Origin: JBBQZL01 sp038207745
GTDB lineage: Bacteria; Actinomycetota; Thermoleophilia; Solirubrobacterales; 70-9
Assembly (NCBI GenBank): GCA_038207745.1
Contig: JBBQZL010000048.1
Location: 1 to 13,866, forward strand
DNA: 13,866 nt
Direction of reading: 5' to 3'
Numbering within the stretch: position 1 is the first letter of the stretch; every line of letters starts with the position of its first letter. The notes under the pieces are model-generated. The model saw only the letters and a list, made by a program, of their open reading frames with translations. It was not told the DNA's origin and did no database searches. Below are positions 1-9,262 of the stretch, piece after piece. The translations under genes and the position numbers were made by a program.

Positions 1-48
1 ATGGTCAGGCGGCCTTGAGGTGTCAGCGAGGCGTTAGCGTGCACTTCC

Positions 49-108
49 ATCCGGGTGTCTCCTTGCTGCTGGTTGCTAGATACCTCCAGCATGCAGGGCC
101 ACCCGGAT
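49..108. repeat. Nested inverted repeat in a gene-free 137-nt stretch
   Basis: Outer arms ATCCGGGTG (49-57) and CACCCGGAT (100-108) are exact reverse complements, 9 bp. Inside them TGCTGG (67-72) pairs with CCAGCA (86-91), and two further pairs are possible across a bulge. The whole could fold as one long hairpin with an internal loop. It lies 30-90 nt beyond the stop of the minus-strand membrane gene at 138. Neither strand has a T tract after the stem, so it does not look like a simple intrinsic terminator. It could be a structured RNA, a 3' UTR element or a protein-binding site. I see no coding region in 1-137. Confidence 0.45.
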
Positions 109-137
109 TTAGGGAACAACGTGCTTAGGATCTACAG

Positions 138-839
138 CTAGCTCTCGTGGGGCCTGGGGTCCGAGCGGCGGGAGGCTGTCTCGCGGCGGGCGCGGCTTCG
201 CTCCTCGGCGCTCGGTGTGGCCTCTGCGTCGGCGGCCCTGTCGCGACTGCTGTGGAAGCGGCGCCCGTCCGGTTCAGACGTCTCGTCCTGCTGAGATGTC
301 CTGTCCTGATCAGAAGTGTCGCCGGGCCCAGGGGCCTCGTCCGGGCCGGGCGATCTGCTCTGCCCGGGCCGAAGGTCGAGGAGCTGCCCGCTGCTCAGTG
401 TGGCCAATGCCCCTCCGCAGACCGCGAGGACAACGGCTCCGGCCATGCCGAGCCAGAAGCCGAGAAGGGTGACTGTTTCGACTTCGACGAAGCCGACGCG
501 GCTGCCACTCAGGGCCCCGGTCGTTCCTGCATCCGGTAGGTCGACGATCAGGAAGAGGACAAGGGCGACGAGCCCGCTGGCTGCAACGGAGATCGCAGCG
601 GCTCTCGAGCCGGCCCAGATTGCGATCAGCGTGCCACCGATCGCAAAGAGCCCCAGGACGAGCATCGCGTAGCTATGGCGATCCGCCCCGGTGGCCGCAT
701 CAAGCGCGTCTCTCGCGCCCGACTCGTCGGGCATCAGCGGGACGAATCGGAAGACCTCGGTGAACTCCGAGCCGATCAGCACCAGGGCGCCGAGGATGCA
801 GGCGATCGGAAGAAGTCGCTCCACCCGCCAGCTGTTCAT
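138..839 (-). CDS. Four-helix membrane protein, unrecognised family (paralogue B)
   Basis: I do not recognise this 233-residue protein. It shows four hydrophobic segments at about residues 8-26, 57-76, 80-99 and 123-147, then a hydrophilic tail (about 150-233) rich in Asp, Glu, Arg, Ser and Pro. No signal peptidase site or catalytic motif is evident. The ATG overlaps the stop of the upstream minus-strand gene in an ATGA arrangement (836-839), so the two are probably co-transcribed and translationally coupled. It resembles that neighbour: both have LIGSxF at the end of helix 1 (here 21-26), a D-x-P after helix 3 (here 100-102) and an L-x-GF motif at the start of helix 4 (here 125-128), with similar spacings. 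It is probably an integral inner-membrane protein; its function is unknown. Confidence 0.75.
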   Translation of the reverse strand: MNSWRVERLLPIACILGALVLIGSEFTEVFRFVPLMPDESGARDALDAATGADRHSYAMLVLGLFAIGGTLIAIWAGSRAAAISVAASGLVALVLFLIVDLPDAGTTGALSGSRVGFVEVETVTLLGFWLGMAGAVVLAVCGGALATLSSGQLLDLRPGQSRSPGPDEAPGPGDTSDQDRTSQQDETSEPDGRRFHSSRDRAADAEATPSAEERSRARRETASRRSDPRPHES

Positions 840-1852
840 GTGCCCACCTGTTTGGCCTGCACGGTGCCCGGGGTGGCCGGCGGTGCGCCGGCCTTGGCCG
901 CCGGTGACTCGCTGCGGGTTCGCCGTTCCCTGATCGGCATGGGAGTGCGGATCGCAAGCAGTGCCCCGGTGAGAGTGAGGATTGAAGCGGCAGCGAGCTG
1001 GGTGTAGAAGCCGGTCAGGAGCACCGAGTCGGTGCCCTCGAACTGGGTTGCCAGCACCCCGATGTCCGCCGAGGCCGGGACATCGATGCCGAGAGAGATC
1101 ACGACTGAGAGCAGCCCGGCGAGTGAGGCGCAGAGTGCGAATCTGCGGTCGGAGCGAAGCAGCGCGAGCACGAGGAGCGCCAGAGAGGCAATGCCGAGCA
1201 GGAGCACCGCCGGGCCGTGGGGGCCGAAGGGAGTCTCAACCCCCTTCAGGGGCGGGCTGGTCAGCGCGGATACGGATCCGTACTGGTCACCACCGATCGC
1301 GACGCCGCTGGCGTCGAGGAACTGTGAGCCGATCAGGCAGGCCGCGGCAAAGATCCCGGTTACGGCAAGTGCCCGCCTGGGGGTGATGACCTTCTCGAGC
1401 GCGGTGACCGCGCGTCCGATCGGCGCCAGGCCCGCCGCGGTGATCGGACCCAGAGCGCGGTGGGCCGGGCCGAGAACTCGCTCGATCTTCGCGGCGATCC
1501 ACAGAATGGCGGCGATGAGCAGGCGCGCGACGCTCGAAATTGCCCGGGCCACGGGTGGAGAGACTCGTCGTATGCCGCGCATCGCGGAGGCAGAAGTCGA
1601 CCTGATCCCGGCGGCAAGCGGGTTGGGCCCCTTCGCGGTGATGCGCGGCCTGGGCCCGCTCGCAGGCTTCGCGCCGTCCCCCGCCGGTGTCCCGCCCGCA
1701 GGGTCTCCGGCGTCGCGGGAACGACGCCTCCGGTCTCTCTGATTTCCCTGCTTGGAACTGCTCATTCCTCTGCTATCATCGCCCGTCGCTTCGGTCGGTG
1801 GCATTCTGCCCCCGGTTTTGAGGCTCGCATCTGTTCCCCGATGGATCGCCAC
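836..1852 (-). CDS. Four-helix membrane protein with long basic N-terminus, unrecognised family (paralogue A)
   Basis: This frame gives up to 338 residues. The first ~104 are hydrophilic and Arg/Lys/Gly/Pro-rich. An amphipathic or hydrophobic stretch follows at about 106-122, then four likely membrane helices at about 161-179, 214-233, 238-257 and 281-301, and a short polar tail. Motifs LIGSQF (173-178), DVP (257-259) and LTGF (279-282) match the downstream partner at 138-839 in order and spacing, so the two look like a tandem duplication. The start is uncertain. The longest form uses GTG at 1852; ATG at 1804 (residue 17) and ATG at 1765 (residue 30) are alternatives. A possible minus-strand -10 at 1860-1855 would start transcription inside the GTG form, favouring an ATG. 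The gene is divergent from the fusA operon. Function unknown. Confidence 0.7.
   Translation of the reverse strand: MAIHRGTDASLKTGGRMPPTEATGDDSRGMSSSKQGNQRDRRRRSRDAGDPAGGTPAGDGAKPASGPRPRITAKGPNPLAAGIRSTSASAMRGIRRVSPPVARAISSVARLLIAAILWIAAKIERVLGPAHRALGPITAAGLAPIGRAVTALEKVITPRRALAVTGIFAAACLIGSQFLDASGVAIGGDQYGSVSALTSPPLKGVETPFGPHGPAVLLLGIASLALLVLALLRSDRRFALCASLAGLLSVVISLGIDVPASADIGVLATQFEGTDSVLLTGFYTQLAAASILTLTGALLAIRTPMPIRERRTRSESPAAKAGAPPATPGTVQAKQVGT
1752..1779 (+). promoter_or_regulatory. Possible distal promoter for fusA
   Basis: TTGGAA (1752-1757) and TATCAT (1774-1779) are separated by 16 nt and resemble sigma-70-type -35 and -10 boxes (4/6 and 5/6 matches). It would start a leader of roughly 210 nt before fusA. 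It lies inside the 5' part of the divergent membrane gene. The match is by eye and promoter-like pairs are common by chance. Confidence 0.2.
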
Positions 1853-1854
1853 TC

Positions 1855-1884
1855 AAGATAATCACAGCCCCCGGAAACTCGCAA
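1855..1884 (-). promoter_or_regulatory. Possible minus-strand promoter for the membrane-protein pair
   Basis: Read on the minus strand, TTGCGA (1884-1879) and TATCTT (1860-1855) are 18 nt apart. The -10 overlaps the plus-strand GATAAT, so the two directions could compete for polymerase. Transcription would begin near 1848, inside the longest version of the minus-strand gene, which favours its internal ATG starts. Weak consensus match. Confidence 0.22.
1857..1862 (+). promoter_or_regulatory. fusA: GATAAT -10-like element upstream of fusA
   Basis: GATAAT at 1857-1862 differs from TATAAT at one position. No good -35 box is seen 16-19 nt upstream (the sequence there is C-rich). A start about 7 nt downstream would give a leader that meets the terminator-like hairpin at 1899-1919 after only about 50 nt. 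The surrounding block resembles one in the rpsH-rplF gap (see findings). Confidence 0.3.
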
Positions 1885-1898
1885 TAAACGGTCATGCC

Positions 1899-1919
1899 GG
1901 ACCCGTCAGGGTCTTTTTT
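1899..1919 (+). terminator. Intrinsic-terminator-like hairpin in the fusA leader (possible attenuator)
   Basis: GACCC (1900-1904) and GGGTC (1909-1913) form a perfect 5-bp stem, extendable by a G-T pair, with loop GTCA. Six T's follow at 1914-1919. This is the classic intrinsic terminator layout on the plus strand. No plus-strand gene ends upstream of it within the window; the nearest upstream gene runs the other way. It therefore either attenuates the operon's own transcript or stops read-through from further upstream. The stem is short, so efficiency is uncertain. Confidence 0.5.
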
Positions 1920-1996
1920 ATGCGCGAAACCGGATTCAGGCGAATCCACTCAGCATTACCCAACTTGTTCACGCCCACTCTTCAGTCACGGAAAAA

Positions 1997-2018
<22 letters not shown>
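1920..2018 (+). other. Possible 32-codon upstream reading frame overlapping the fusA start
   Basis: An ATG at 1920 opens a frame of 32 codons that ends at a TAG at 2016-2018, 22 nt inside fusA and in a different frame. AGGG at 1908-1911 sits 8 nt before the ATG, a good ribosome-binding distance. It lies in the loop edge and 3' arm of the terminator-like hairpin. The peptide is Arg/His-rich and resembles nothing I know. fusA itself has only a weak site (CGGA close to its ATG), so coupling from this frame is conceivable. Coding is unproven. Confidence 0.15.
1932..1947 (+). other. Second hairpin in the fusA leader
   Basis: GGATTC (1932-1937) pairs perfectly with GAATCC (1942-1947) around loop AGGC. 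It lies between the terminator-like hairpin and the fusA start, with no T tract after it. It may be part of a folded leader. The 16-nt element could also arise by chance. Confidence 0.3.
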
Positions 2019-4111
<2,093 letters not shown>

Positions 4112-4133
4112 TTGTCTGACCCGACTACCGGAG

Positions 4134-4151
4134 ATAGCCACATCTGGCTAT
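4134..4151 (+). other. Hairpin just after fusA
   Basis: ATAGCCA (4134-4140) pairs perfectly with TGGCTAT (4145-4151) around loop CATC. The following bases are TCTTCTC, pyrimidine-rich but without a run of T's. It could be a weak or partial terminator, or an mRNA processing or stability site between fusA and tuf. Confidence 0.4.
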
Positions 4152-4166
4152 TCTTCTCAGGTTCGC

Positions 4167-4192
4167 CCGCAGGCAGCAGAGGTTTCCTGCGG
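4167..4192 (+). other. Second hairpin in the fusA-tuf gap
   Basis: CCGCAGG (4167-4173) pairs perfectly with CCTGCGG (4186-4192), with a 12-nt loop. No T tract follows. It lies between the post-fusA hairpin and the tuf ribosome-binding site. It probably belongs to a folded tuf leader; no convincing promoter was found in the 148-nt gap. Confidence 0.4.
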
Positions 4193-4259
4193 CAGATCAA
4201 GATCTAGCAGCTGCACCAGACAGAAACCAAGAAATTCGGAAAGGCTCAAGGAAGAAACG

Positions 4260-5444
<1,185 letters not shown>

Positions 5445-5445
5445 C

Positions 5446-5561
5446 GACCCTGCTTCAAGGGGGCGGGTCAAGTTCGGCTCGCCCTTCCGTCGCCCCTCAT
5501 GGGTGACGGGCTATTTGGAAGGCACATACGACCAGGGGCGCCGCCCCAAGCACTTCGGGGC
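5446..5561 (+). promoter_or_regulatory. Structured tuf-rpsJ spacer, candidate S10-operon leader
   Basis: The 161-nt gap contains several hairpins. GGGCGGGTC (5461-5469) pairs with GGCTCGCCC (5476-5484) over 9 positions including two G-T pairs, loop AAGTTC. CCGTCGCCC (5487-5495) pairs with GGGTGACGG (5501-5509) over 9 positions with one G-T pair. GCCCC (5543-5547) can pair either with GGGGC at 5535-5539 or with GGGGC at 5557-5561. GACCC (5446-5450) could also pair with GGGTC (5465-5469), competing with the first hairpin. No T tract follows any stem. S10 operons in other bacteria are often controlled by a ribosomal protein binding the leader; whether that applies here is inference. Confidence 0.4.
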
Positions 5562-5605
5562 GATTACCCGAGCGTGCAGAAGGATCAAAGGAAAGTTTCA
5601 GGACC

Positions 5606-5926
5606 ATGGCAGCCATAGCCGCTCAAAAAATTCGGATCCGCCTCAAGGCGTACGACCATGATGCAATCGATCGCGCGGCGCGCGAGATCGTTGAGACGGC
5701 TGAACGTACCGGCGCCTCTGTCTCCGGCCCCGTGCCGCTGCCCACGGAGAAGAACGTCTACTGCGTGATCAAGTCCCCGTTCAAGGACAAGGACTCGCGG
5801 GAGCACTTCGAGATCCGCACGCACAAGCGCCTGATCGACATCCTCCAGCCGACGCCGAAGACCGTCGACTCGCTCCAGCGCCTGGATTCACTTCCGGCCG
5901 GCGTCGACATCGAGATCAGGCTCTAG
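5606..5926 (+). CDS. rpsJ: Small-subunit ribosomal protein S10
   Basis: S10 binds the 3' domain of 16S rRNA in the head of the 30S subunit and, in other bacteria, is also NusE in transcription antitermination. The protein is 106 residues. The family signature is visible: IRIRLKAYDH near the N-terminus, the GPVPLPT loop, the HFEIRTHKRLIDI segment and the LPAGVDIEI C-terminus. The ATG at 5606 is preceded by AGGA (5600-5603, very close) and AAAGGAAAG (5587-5595, 10 nt away). It opens the S10 block after a structured spacer and ends 7 nt before rplC. Confidence 0.97.
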   Translation: MAAIAAQKIRIRLKAYDHDAIDRAAREIVETAERTGASVSGPVPLPTEKNVYCVIKSPFKDKDSREHFEIRTHKRLIDILQPTPKTVDSLQRLDSLPAGVDIEIRL

Positions 5927-5933
5927 GTCGGCG

Positions 5934-6563
5934 ATGGCGGCGATCCTCGGAAAGAAGCTCGGCATGACCCAGGTCTTCAAGGAGGATGGAACACTCGTAC
6001 CCGTCACGGTGATCGAGGCCGGCCCCTGCAAGGTGACCGGAGTTCGCAACGACGAGCGCGACGGCTACACGGCCGTCCAGCTCGCCTTCAACGAGGTCAA
6101 GGAGCGCAAGCTCAGCAAGGGCGAGCTCGGCCACCTCAAGAAGGCCGGTGCACCCCCGATGAGGACTCTGGTCGAGTTCCGCAACGAGGATCTCGGCTCC
6201 GAGGAAGGACCCAAGATCGGTGACGACGCCACCGTCGAGCAGTTCGAAGCGGGCCAGAAGGTCAAGATCGCCGGAATCACGATCGGCAAGGGCTTCCAGG
6301 GCACGATCAAGCGCCACAACTTCTCACGTGGGCCCGTCAGCCACGGCTCGCACAATGTGCGTGCCCCGGGCTCGATTGGCGCCAGCGCCTGGCCGGCACG
6401 TGTCTTCAAGGGCATGAAGATGCCTGGGCGCATGGGTGGTAATCGGGTCACCCAGGAGGGTCTCGAGATCGCCGACATCGATGTCGAGCGCAATCTTCTC
6501 CTCGTCAAGGGTTCGATCCCGGGCGCCAAGAACGGAATTGTCGAGGTACGGACCAATGGCTAG
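5934..6563 (+). CDS. rplC: Large-subunit ribosomal protein L3
   Basis: L3 nucleates 50S assembly and reaches the peptidyl-transferase centre through a long loop. The protein is 209 residues. Hallmarks are the N-terminal ILGKKLGMTQVF, the RGPVSHGSH segment (132-140) and the GSIG...RVFKGMKMPGRMGG loop (146-169). At the position of the Gln that PrmB methylates in E. coli there is Ala (residue 152), so that modification is not expected. The start lies 7 nt after rpsJ, with AGG 6 nt before the ATG. The last 8 nt overlap the start of rplD, suggesting coupling. Confidence 0.97.
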   Translation: MAAILGKKLGMTQVFKEDGTLVPVTVIEAGPCKVTGVRNDERDGYTAVQLAFNEVKERKLSKGELGHLKKAGAPPMRTLVEFRNEDLGSEEGPKIGDDATVEQFEAGQKVKIAGITIGKGFQGTIKRHNFSRGPVSHGSHNVRAPGSIGASAWPARVFKGMKMPGRMGGNRVTQEGLEIADIDVERNLLLVKGSIPGAKNGIVEVRTNG

Positions 6564-7170
6564 TCCCAAGGCCGCAACCCTCGGCAAGACGACCAAGACC
6601 GATCTGCCGGATCTCTTCACAGAACCCTTCCATGAGTCGCTGGTCCATGAGTCGGCTCGTGCCGACCTGGCAGCGAAGCGTCGCGGCACCGCCTCGACGT
6701 TGACCCGCGGCCAGGTTTCGATGACCACCGCCAAGGCTTGGCGCCAGAAGGGCACCGGTCGCGCCCGCGTCGGCGCACTCAGCGTCCCGCATCGGACCGG
6801 TGGCGGCATCGCCTTCGGCCCGAAGCCGCGCAGCTACGTCTTCAAGGTCAACCGCAAGGCCAGGCGCCGGGCGATCCGCTCCGCGCTCTCGGTACACGCC
6901 GAGCGCGGCAGCATCGCGATCTTCGATGCCAAGGATTTCGACACCCCTTCGACCAAGAAGGCCGCAGAGGTCCTCGCGAAGTGGGACGCCAAGCAGCCGA
7001 CTTTGATCGTCTGCGAGACCGAGGAGATCGGCGCGGTCCAGAGTTTCCGCAACATCGAGCGGGTCCGCGTTGCCCAGGTACACGCGATCGGAGTCGCCGA
7101 CGTGATCGGCACCGCATCGCTGGTGCTCTCGAAGGCGGCTCTTGCAAACCTGGAACAGAGGCTCGGCTAG
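6556..7170 (+). CDS. rplD: Large-subunit ribosomal protein L4
   Basis: L4 binds 23S rRNA domain I, and its extended loop lines the peptide exit tunnel. With the ATG at 6556 the protein is 204 residues, the usual size. The conserved loop WRQKGTGRAR is at 62-71 and GGGIAFGPKPR follows. The frame stays open 120 nt further upstream, but that part lies inside rplC and is not L4-like. CGAGG upstream of this ATG supports the choice. The start overlaps rplC by 8 nt, and rplW begins on the base after its stop. In E. coli L4 represses its own S10 operon; the structured leader before rpsJ would be the place to look for that here. Confidence 0.97.
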   Translation: MASPKAATLGKTTKTDLPDLFTEPFHESLVHESARADLAAKRRGTASTLTRGQVSMTTAKAWRQKGTGRARVGALSVPHRTGGGIAFGPKPRSYVFKVNRKARRRAIRSALSVHAERGSIAIFDAKDFDTPSTKKAAEVLAKWDAKQPTLIVCETEEIGAVQSFRNIERVRVAQVHAIGVADVIGTASLVLSKAALANLEQRLG

Positions 7171-7467
7171 ATGGACGCGCGAACGGTGATCATCCGTCCG
7201 GTTGTCTCGGAGAAGAGCTACGCATTGATTGCGGAGGGCAAGTACACCTTCCGCGTCAATGATCGTGCGCACAAGACCCAGATCGCCCAGGCGATCGAGG
7301 AGATCTTCAACGTAAAGGTCAACGCGGTCCGCACTTCCAAGGTCCGCCCGAAGCCGAAGCGTCGTGGCCTCTATGCCGGGGAGACCCGCGCCTGGAAGAA
7401 GGCCGTTATCCAACTTGCACCCGGAGAGCGCATCGACCTCTTCGAGGGCGCTGCAGCAGAGGGATGA
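7171..7467 (+). CDS. rplW: Large-subunit ribosomal protein L23
   Basis: L23 sits at the exit of the peptide tunnel and is the docking site for trigger factor and SRP. The 98-residue protein shows the family N-terminus VIIRPVVSEKS, the FRVNDRAHKTQIAQAIE helix, the FNVKVNAVRTSKV strand and the KPKRRG loop. The ATG directly follows the rplD stop, with AGAGG about 10 nt upstream inside rplD. Its stop is 8 nt before rplB. Confidence 0.96.
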   Translation: MDARTVIIRPVVSEKSYALIAEGKYTFRVNDRAHKTQIAQAIEEIFNVKVNAVRTSKVRPKPKRRGLYAGETRAWKKAVIQLAPGERIDLFEGAAAEG

Positions 7468-7475
7468 TCTGACAG

Positions 7476-8318
7476 ATGGCCAACCGCAGAACAAAACCGA
7501 CAAGCCCGGGGCGCCGCTTCGCGACCTACCCCCTGCGCGAGCAGGTCACGGCAAGCGAGCCCGAGCGCAAGCTCACCGAGGGATTGCACAAGTCCGGTGG
7601 ACGAAACGTCAACGGCCGGATCACCAGCCGCCATCGTGGCGGCGGTGCAAAGCGGCGTTACAGGGTGATCGATTTCAAGCGCCTCAAGGATGGAGTCCCC
7701 GCTAAGGTCGCGACGGTCGAGTACGACCCGAATCGCACCTGTTACATCGCGCTGCTCCACTATGTGGACGGGCACAAGGGCTACATCCTCGCCCCATCCC
7801 AGATCTCCGTTGGCGACATGGTTCAGTCCGGGTCCGGCGCAGACATCCGGCCGGGCAACTGCCTGCCGCTGGGTGACATGCCGACCGGCACCGTGGTCCA
7901 CAACGTCGAGTTGATCGCCGGGCAGGGCGGCAAGCTCGGCCGGTCCGCAGGGACCTCGATCCAGGTTGCCGCAAAGGAAGGCGACATGGTGACCCTGAGA
8001 TTGCCGTCGTCGGAGATGCGTCTGGTTCGCGCCGAGTGCCGGGCCACGGTCGGCTCACTCTCAAACGCCGAGCACCAGAACATGAAGATTGGCAAGGCCG
8101 GTCGCAGCCGTCACAAGGGACGTCGTCCCCAATCACGCGGCGTTGCGATGAACCCGGTCGACCATCCGCACGGCGGCGGTGAGGCTCACCACACGCCAGG
8201 CGGCCACCCGGTTACCCCATGGGGCAAGCCGACGCTCGGTTACAGGACGCGCAAGAAGGGCAAGACGTCGGACCGCTACATCGTTCGCGGTCGCCGGCGC
8301 GGGAAGAAGAAGAGGTAG
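7476..8318 (+). CDS. rplB: Large-subunit ribosomal protein L2
   Basis: L2 is needed for subunit association and peptidyl-transferase activity. The protein is 280 residues, full length. It carries the N-terminal RHRGGGAKRRYR motif (52-63), the GNCLPLGDMPTGTVVHNVE region (127-145) and the near-invariant RGVAMNPVDHPHGGGE (221-236), whose His230 corresponds to the functionally important His229 of E. coli. The C-terminus is strongly basic. AGAGGGA precedes the ATG, and rpsS begins 3 nt after the stop. Confidence 0.98.
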   Translation: MANRRTKPTSPGRRFATYPLREQVTASEPERKLTEGLHKSGGRNVNGRITSRHRGGGAKRRYRVIDFKRLKDGVPAKVATVEYDPNRTCYIALLHYVDGHKGYILAPSQISVGDMVQSGSGADIRPGNCLPLGDMPTGTVVHNVELIAGQGGKLGRSAGTSIQVAAKEGDMVTLRLPSSEMRLVRAECRATVGSLSNAEHQNMKIGKAGRSRHKGRRPQSRGVAMNPVDHPHGGGEAHHTPGGHPVTPWGKPTLGYRTRKKGKTSDRYIVRGRRRGKKKR

Positions 8319-8321
8319 ACG

Positions 8322-8588
8322 ATGGGCAGGTCAACAAAGAAGGGTCCGTGGGTTGAGGAGCGGCTGATGTCGCGGGTCAATCGCATGAACGAGGCCGGGG
8401 ACAAGCAGATGCTGAAGACCTGGTCGCGCATGTCGACGGTCTTCCCCGAGATGGTCGGGCACACGATTGCCGTGCACGACGGGCGCAAGCATGTTCCGGT
8501 CTTCATCTCTGAATCAATGGTCGGGCACAAGCTGGGCGAGTTCGCCCCCACCCGCACCTTCCGCTCCCACACGGGTGGCAAGGGCTAG
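8322..8588 (+). CDS. rpsS: Small-subunit ribosomal protein S19
   Basis: S19 binds 16S rRNA in the 30S head with S13, near the A-site tRNA. The 88-residue protein starts with the conserved GRSTKKGPWV and contains KTWSRMSTVFPEMVGHTIAV, HDGRKHVPVFI and the GHKLGEFAPTRTFRSH C-terminus. AGAGG, inside the end of rplB, is 6 nt before the ATG. The rplV start codon follows 2 nt after its stop. Confidence 0.97.
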   Translation: MGRSTKKGPWVEERLMSRVNRMNEAGDKQMLKTWSRMSTVFPEMVGHTIAVHDGRKHVPVFISESMVGHKLGEFAPTRTFRSHTGGKG

Positions 8589-8590
8589 CA

Positions 8591-9256
8591 GTGGCTGCTG
8601 ACGAAACCAAGAAGGACGCGGCCAAGGCCGCAGGCGAGGCAGAGGGCAAGGCGAAGGCGCCTGCCAGGAAGGCCCCTGCAAAGAAGGCCGCCGCCAAGGC
8701 GCCTGCCAAGAAGCCCGCCACAAGGAAGGCTGCCAAGCCCGCCACCACGGAAACCGTTGAGGCGAAGGCCGACGCAAAGAAGCTCGCTGCCAGGAAGCCT
8801 GCCGCAAAGAAGCCCGCTGCCGGGAAGGCGACCCCGGCCAAGTCCAGGCCTGCTTCAAAGGCCGCTGACAAGACTTCATCGAAGAAGAGCAGAACCGAGG
8901 CCAAGAAGGAGCAGCCCAAGGTCCTGGTTCGCGCCTCCGCCAGATACGTCCGCGTTGCGCCCCGCAAGGCCCGCCTGATCGCCGATCAGGTTCGCGGAAT
9001 GCACATCGAGAAGGCTTTGGCACTGCTGCAGTTCTCACCGCGTTCTGCGGCGCAGGACATCCAGAAGCTGATCAACTCGGCCGCTTCGAACGCCGAGAAC
9101 AACCACGACCTGATCGCCGACGAGATGCGAGTCGCCGAGATAACCGTCGACGAGGGCCCGACCCTGAAGCGCTTCCGACCGCGTGCGCTCGGCCGTGCCA
9201 CACCGATCCACAAGCGGACGAGCCACATCTCAGTGGCCTTGAGTCCGGAGGAATAG
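8591..9256 (+). CDS. rplV: Large-subunit ribosomal protein L22 with long Lys/Ala-rich N-terminal extension
   Basis: The L22 core (about residues 109-221) is ordinary. VRASARYVRVAPRKARLIADQVRG starts at about 113; the SAASNAENNHDL helix and the tunnel-lining hairpin around FRPRALGRATPIHKRTSHI follow. In front of it is a 108-residue extension with 27 Lys and 36 Ala plus Pro, like histone H1 C-termini and AlgP/HU-tail proteins. Bacterial L22 is usually about 110-120 residues in all. The GTG at 8591 lies 2 nt after the rpsS stop with AAGGG upstream, so the extension appears to be translated and is not an artefact of an open frame. No other good start lies near the core: the extension has no internal Met. 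It is probably disordered and may bind rRNA or other nucleic acid (inference). Confidence 0.95.
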   Translation: MAADETKKDAAKAAGEAEGKAKAPARKAPAKKAAAKAPAKKPATRKAAKPATTETVEAKADAKKLAARKPAAKKPAAGKATPAKSRPASKAADKTSSKKSRTEAKKEQPKVLVRASARYVRVAPRKARLIADQVRGMHIEKALALLQFSPRSAAQDIQKLINSAASNAENNHDLIADEMRVAEITVDEGPTLKRFRPRALGRATPIHKRTSHISVALSPEE

Positions 9257-9262
9257 GAACAC

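Noticed and set aside
1..137. SRP RNA, T-box or tRNA in the gene-free left end
   Set aside because: The minus strand has GCAGCAAGG and GGGTGGCCC stretches faintly like SRP or T-box signatures. The SRP GGAA apical loop, the T-box NACC core and a tRNA T-arm are all missing.
147..1742. Several plus-strand open frames opposite the membrane-protein genes
   Set aside because: They are Arg/Ala/Pro-rich mirror frames of GC-rich DNA. The minus-strand frames give coherent membrane helices, share motifs with each other and join by an ATGA overlap.
6147..6420. Loss of the methylated Gln in L3 as a functional defect
   Set aside because: Ala at this position is, as far as I know, common outside gammaproteobacteria, so it is noted in the gene entry and not treated as unusual.
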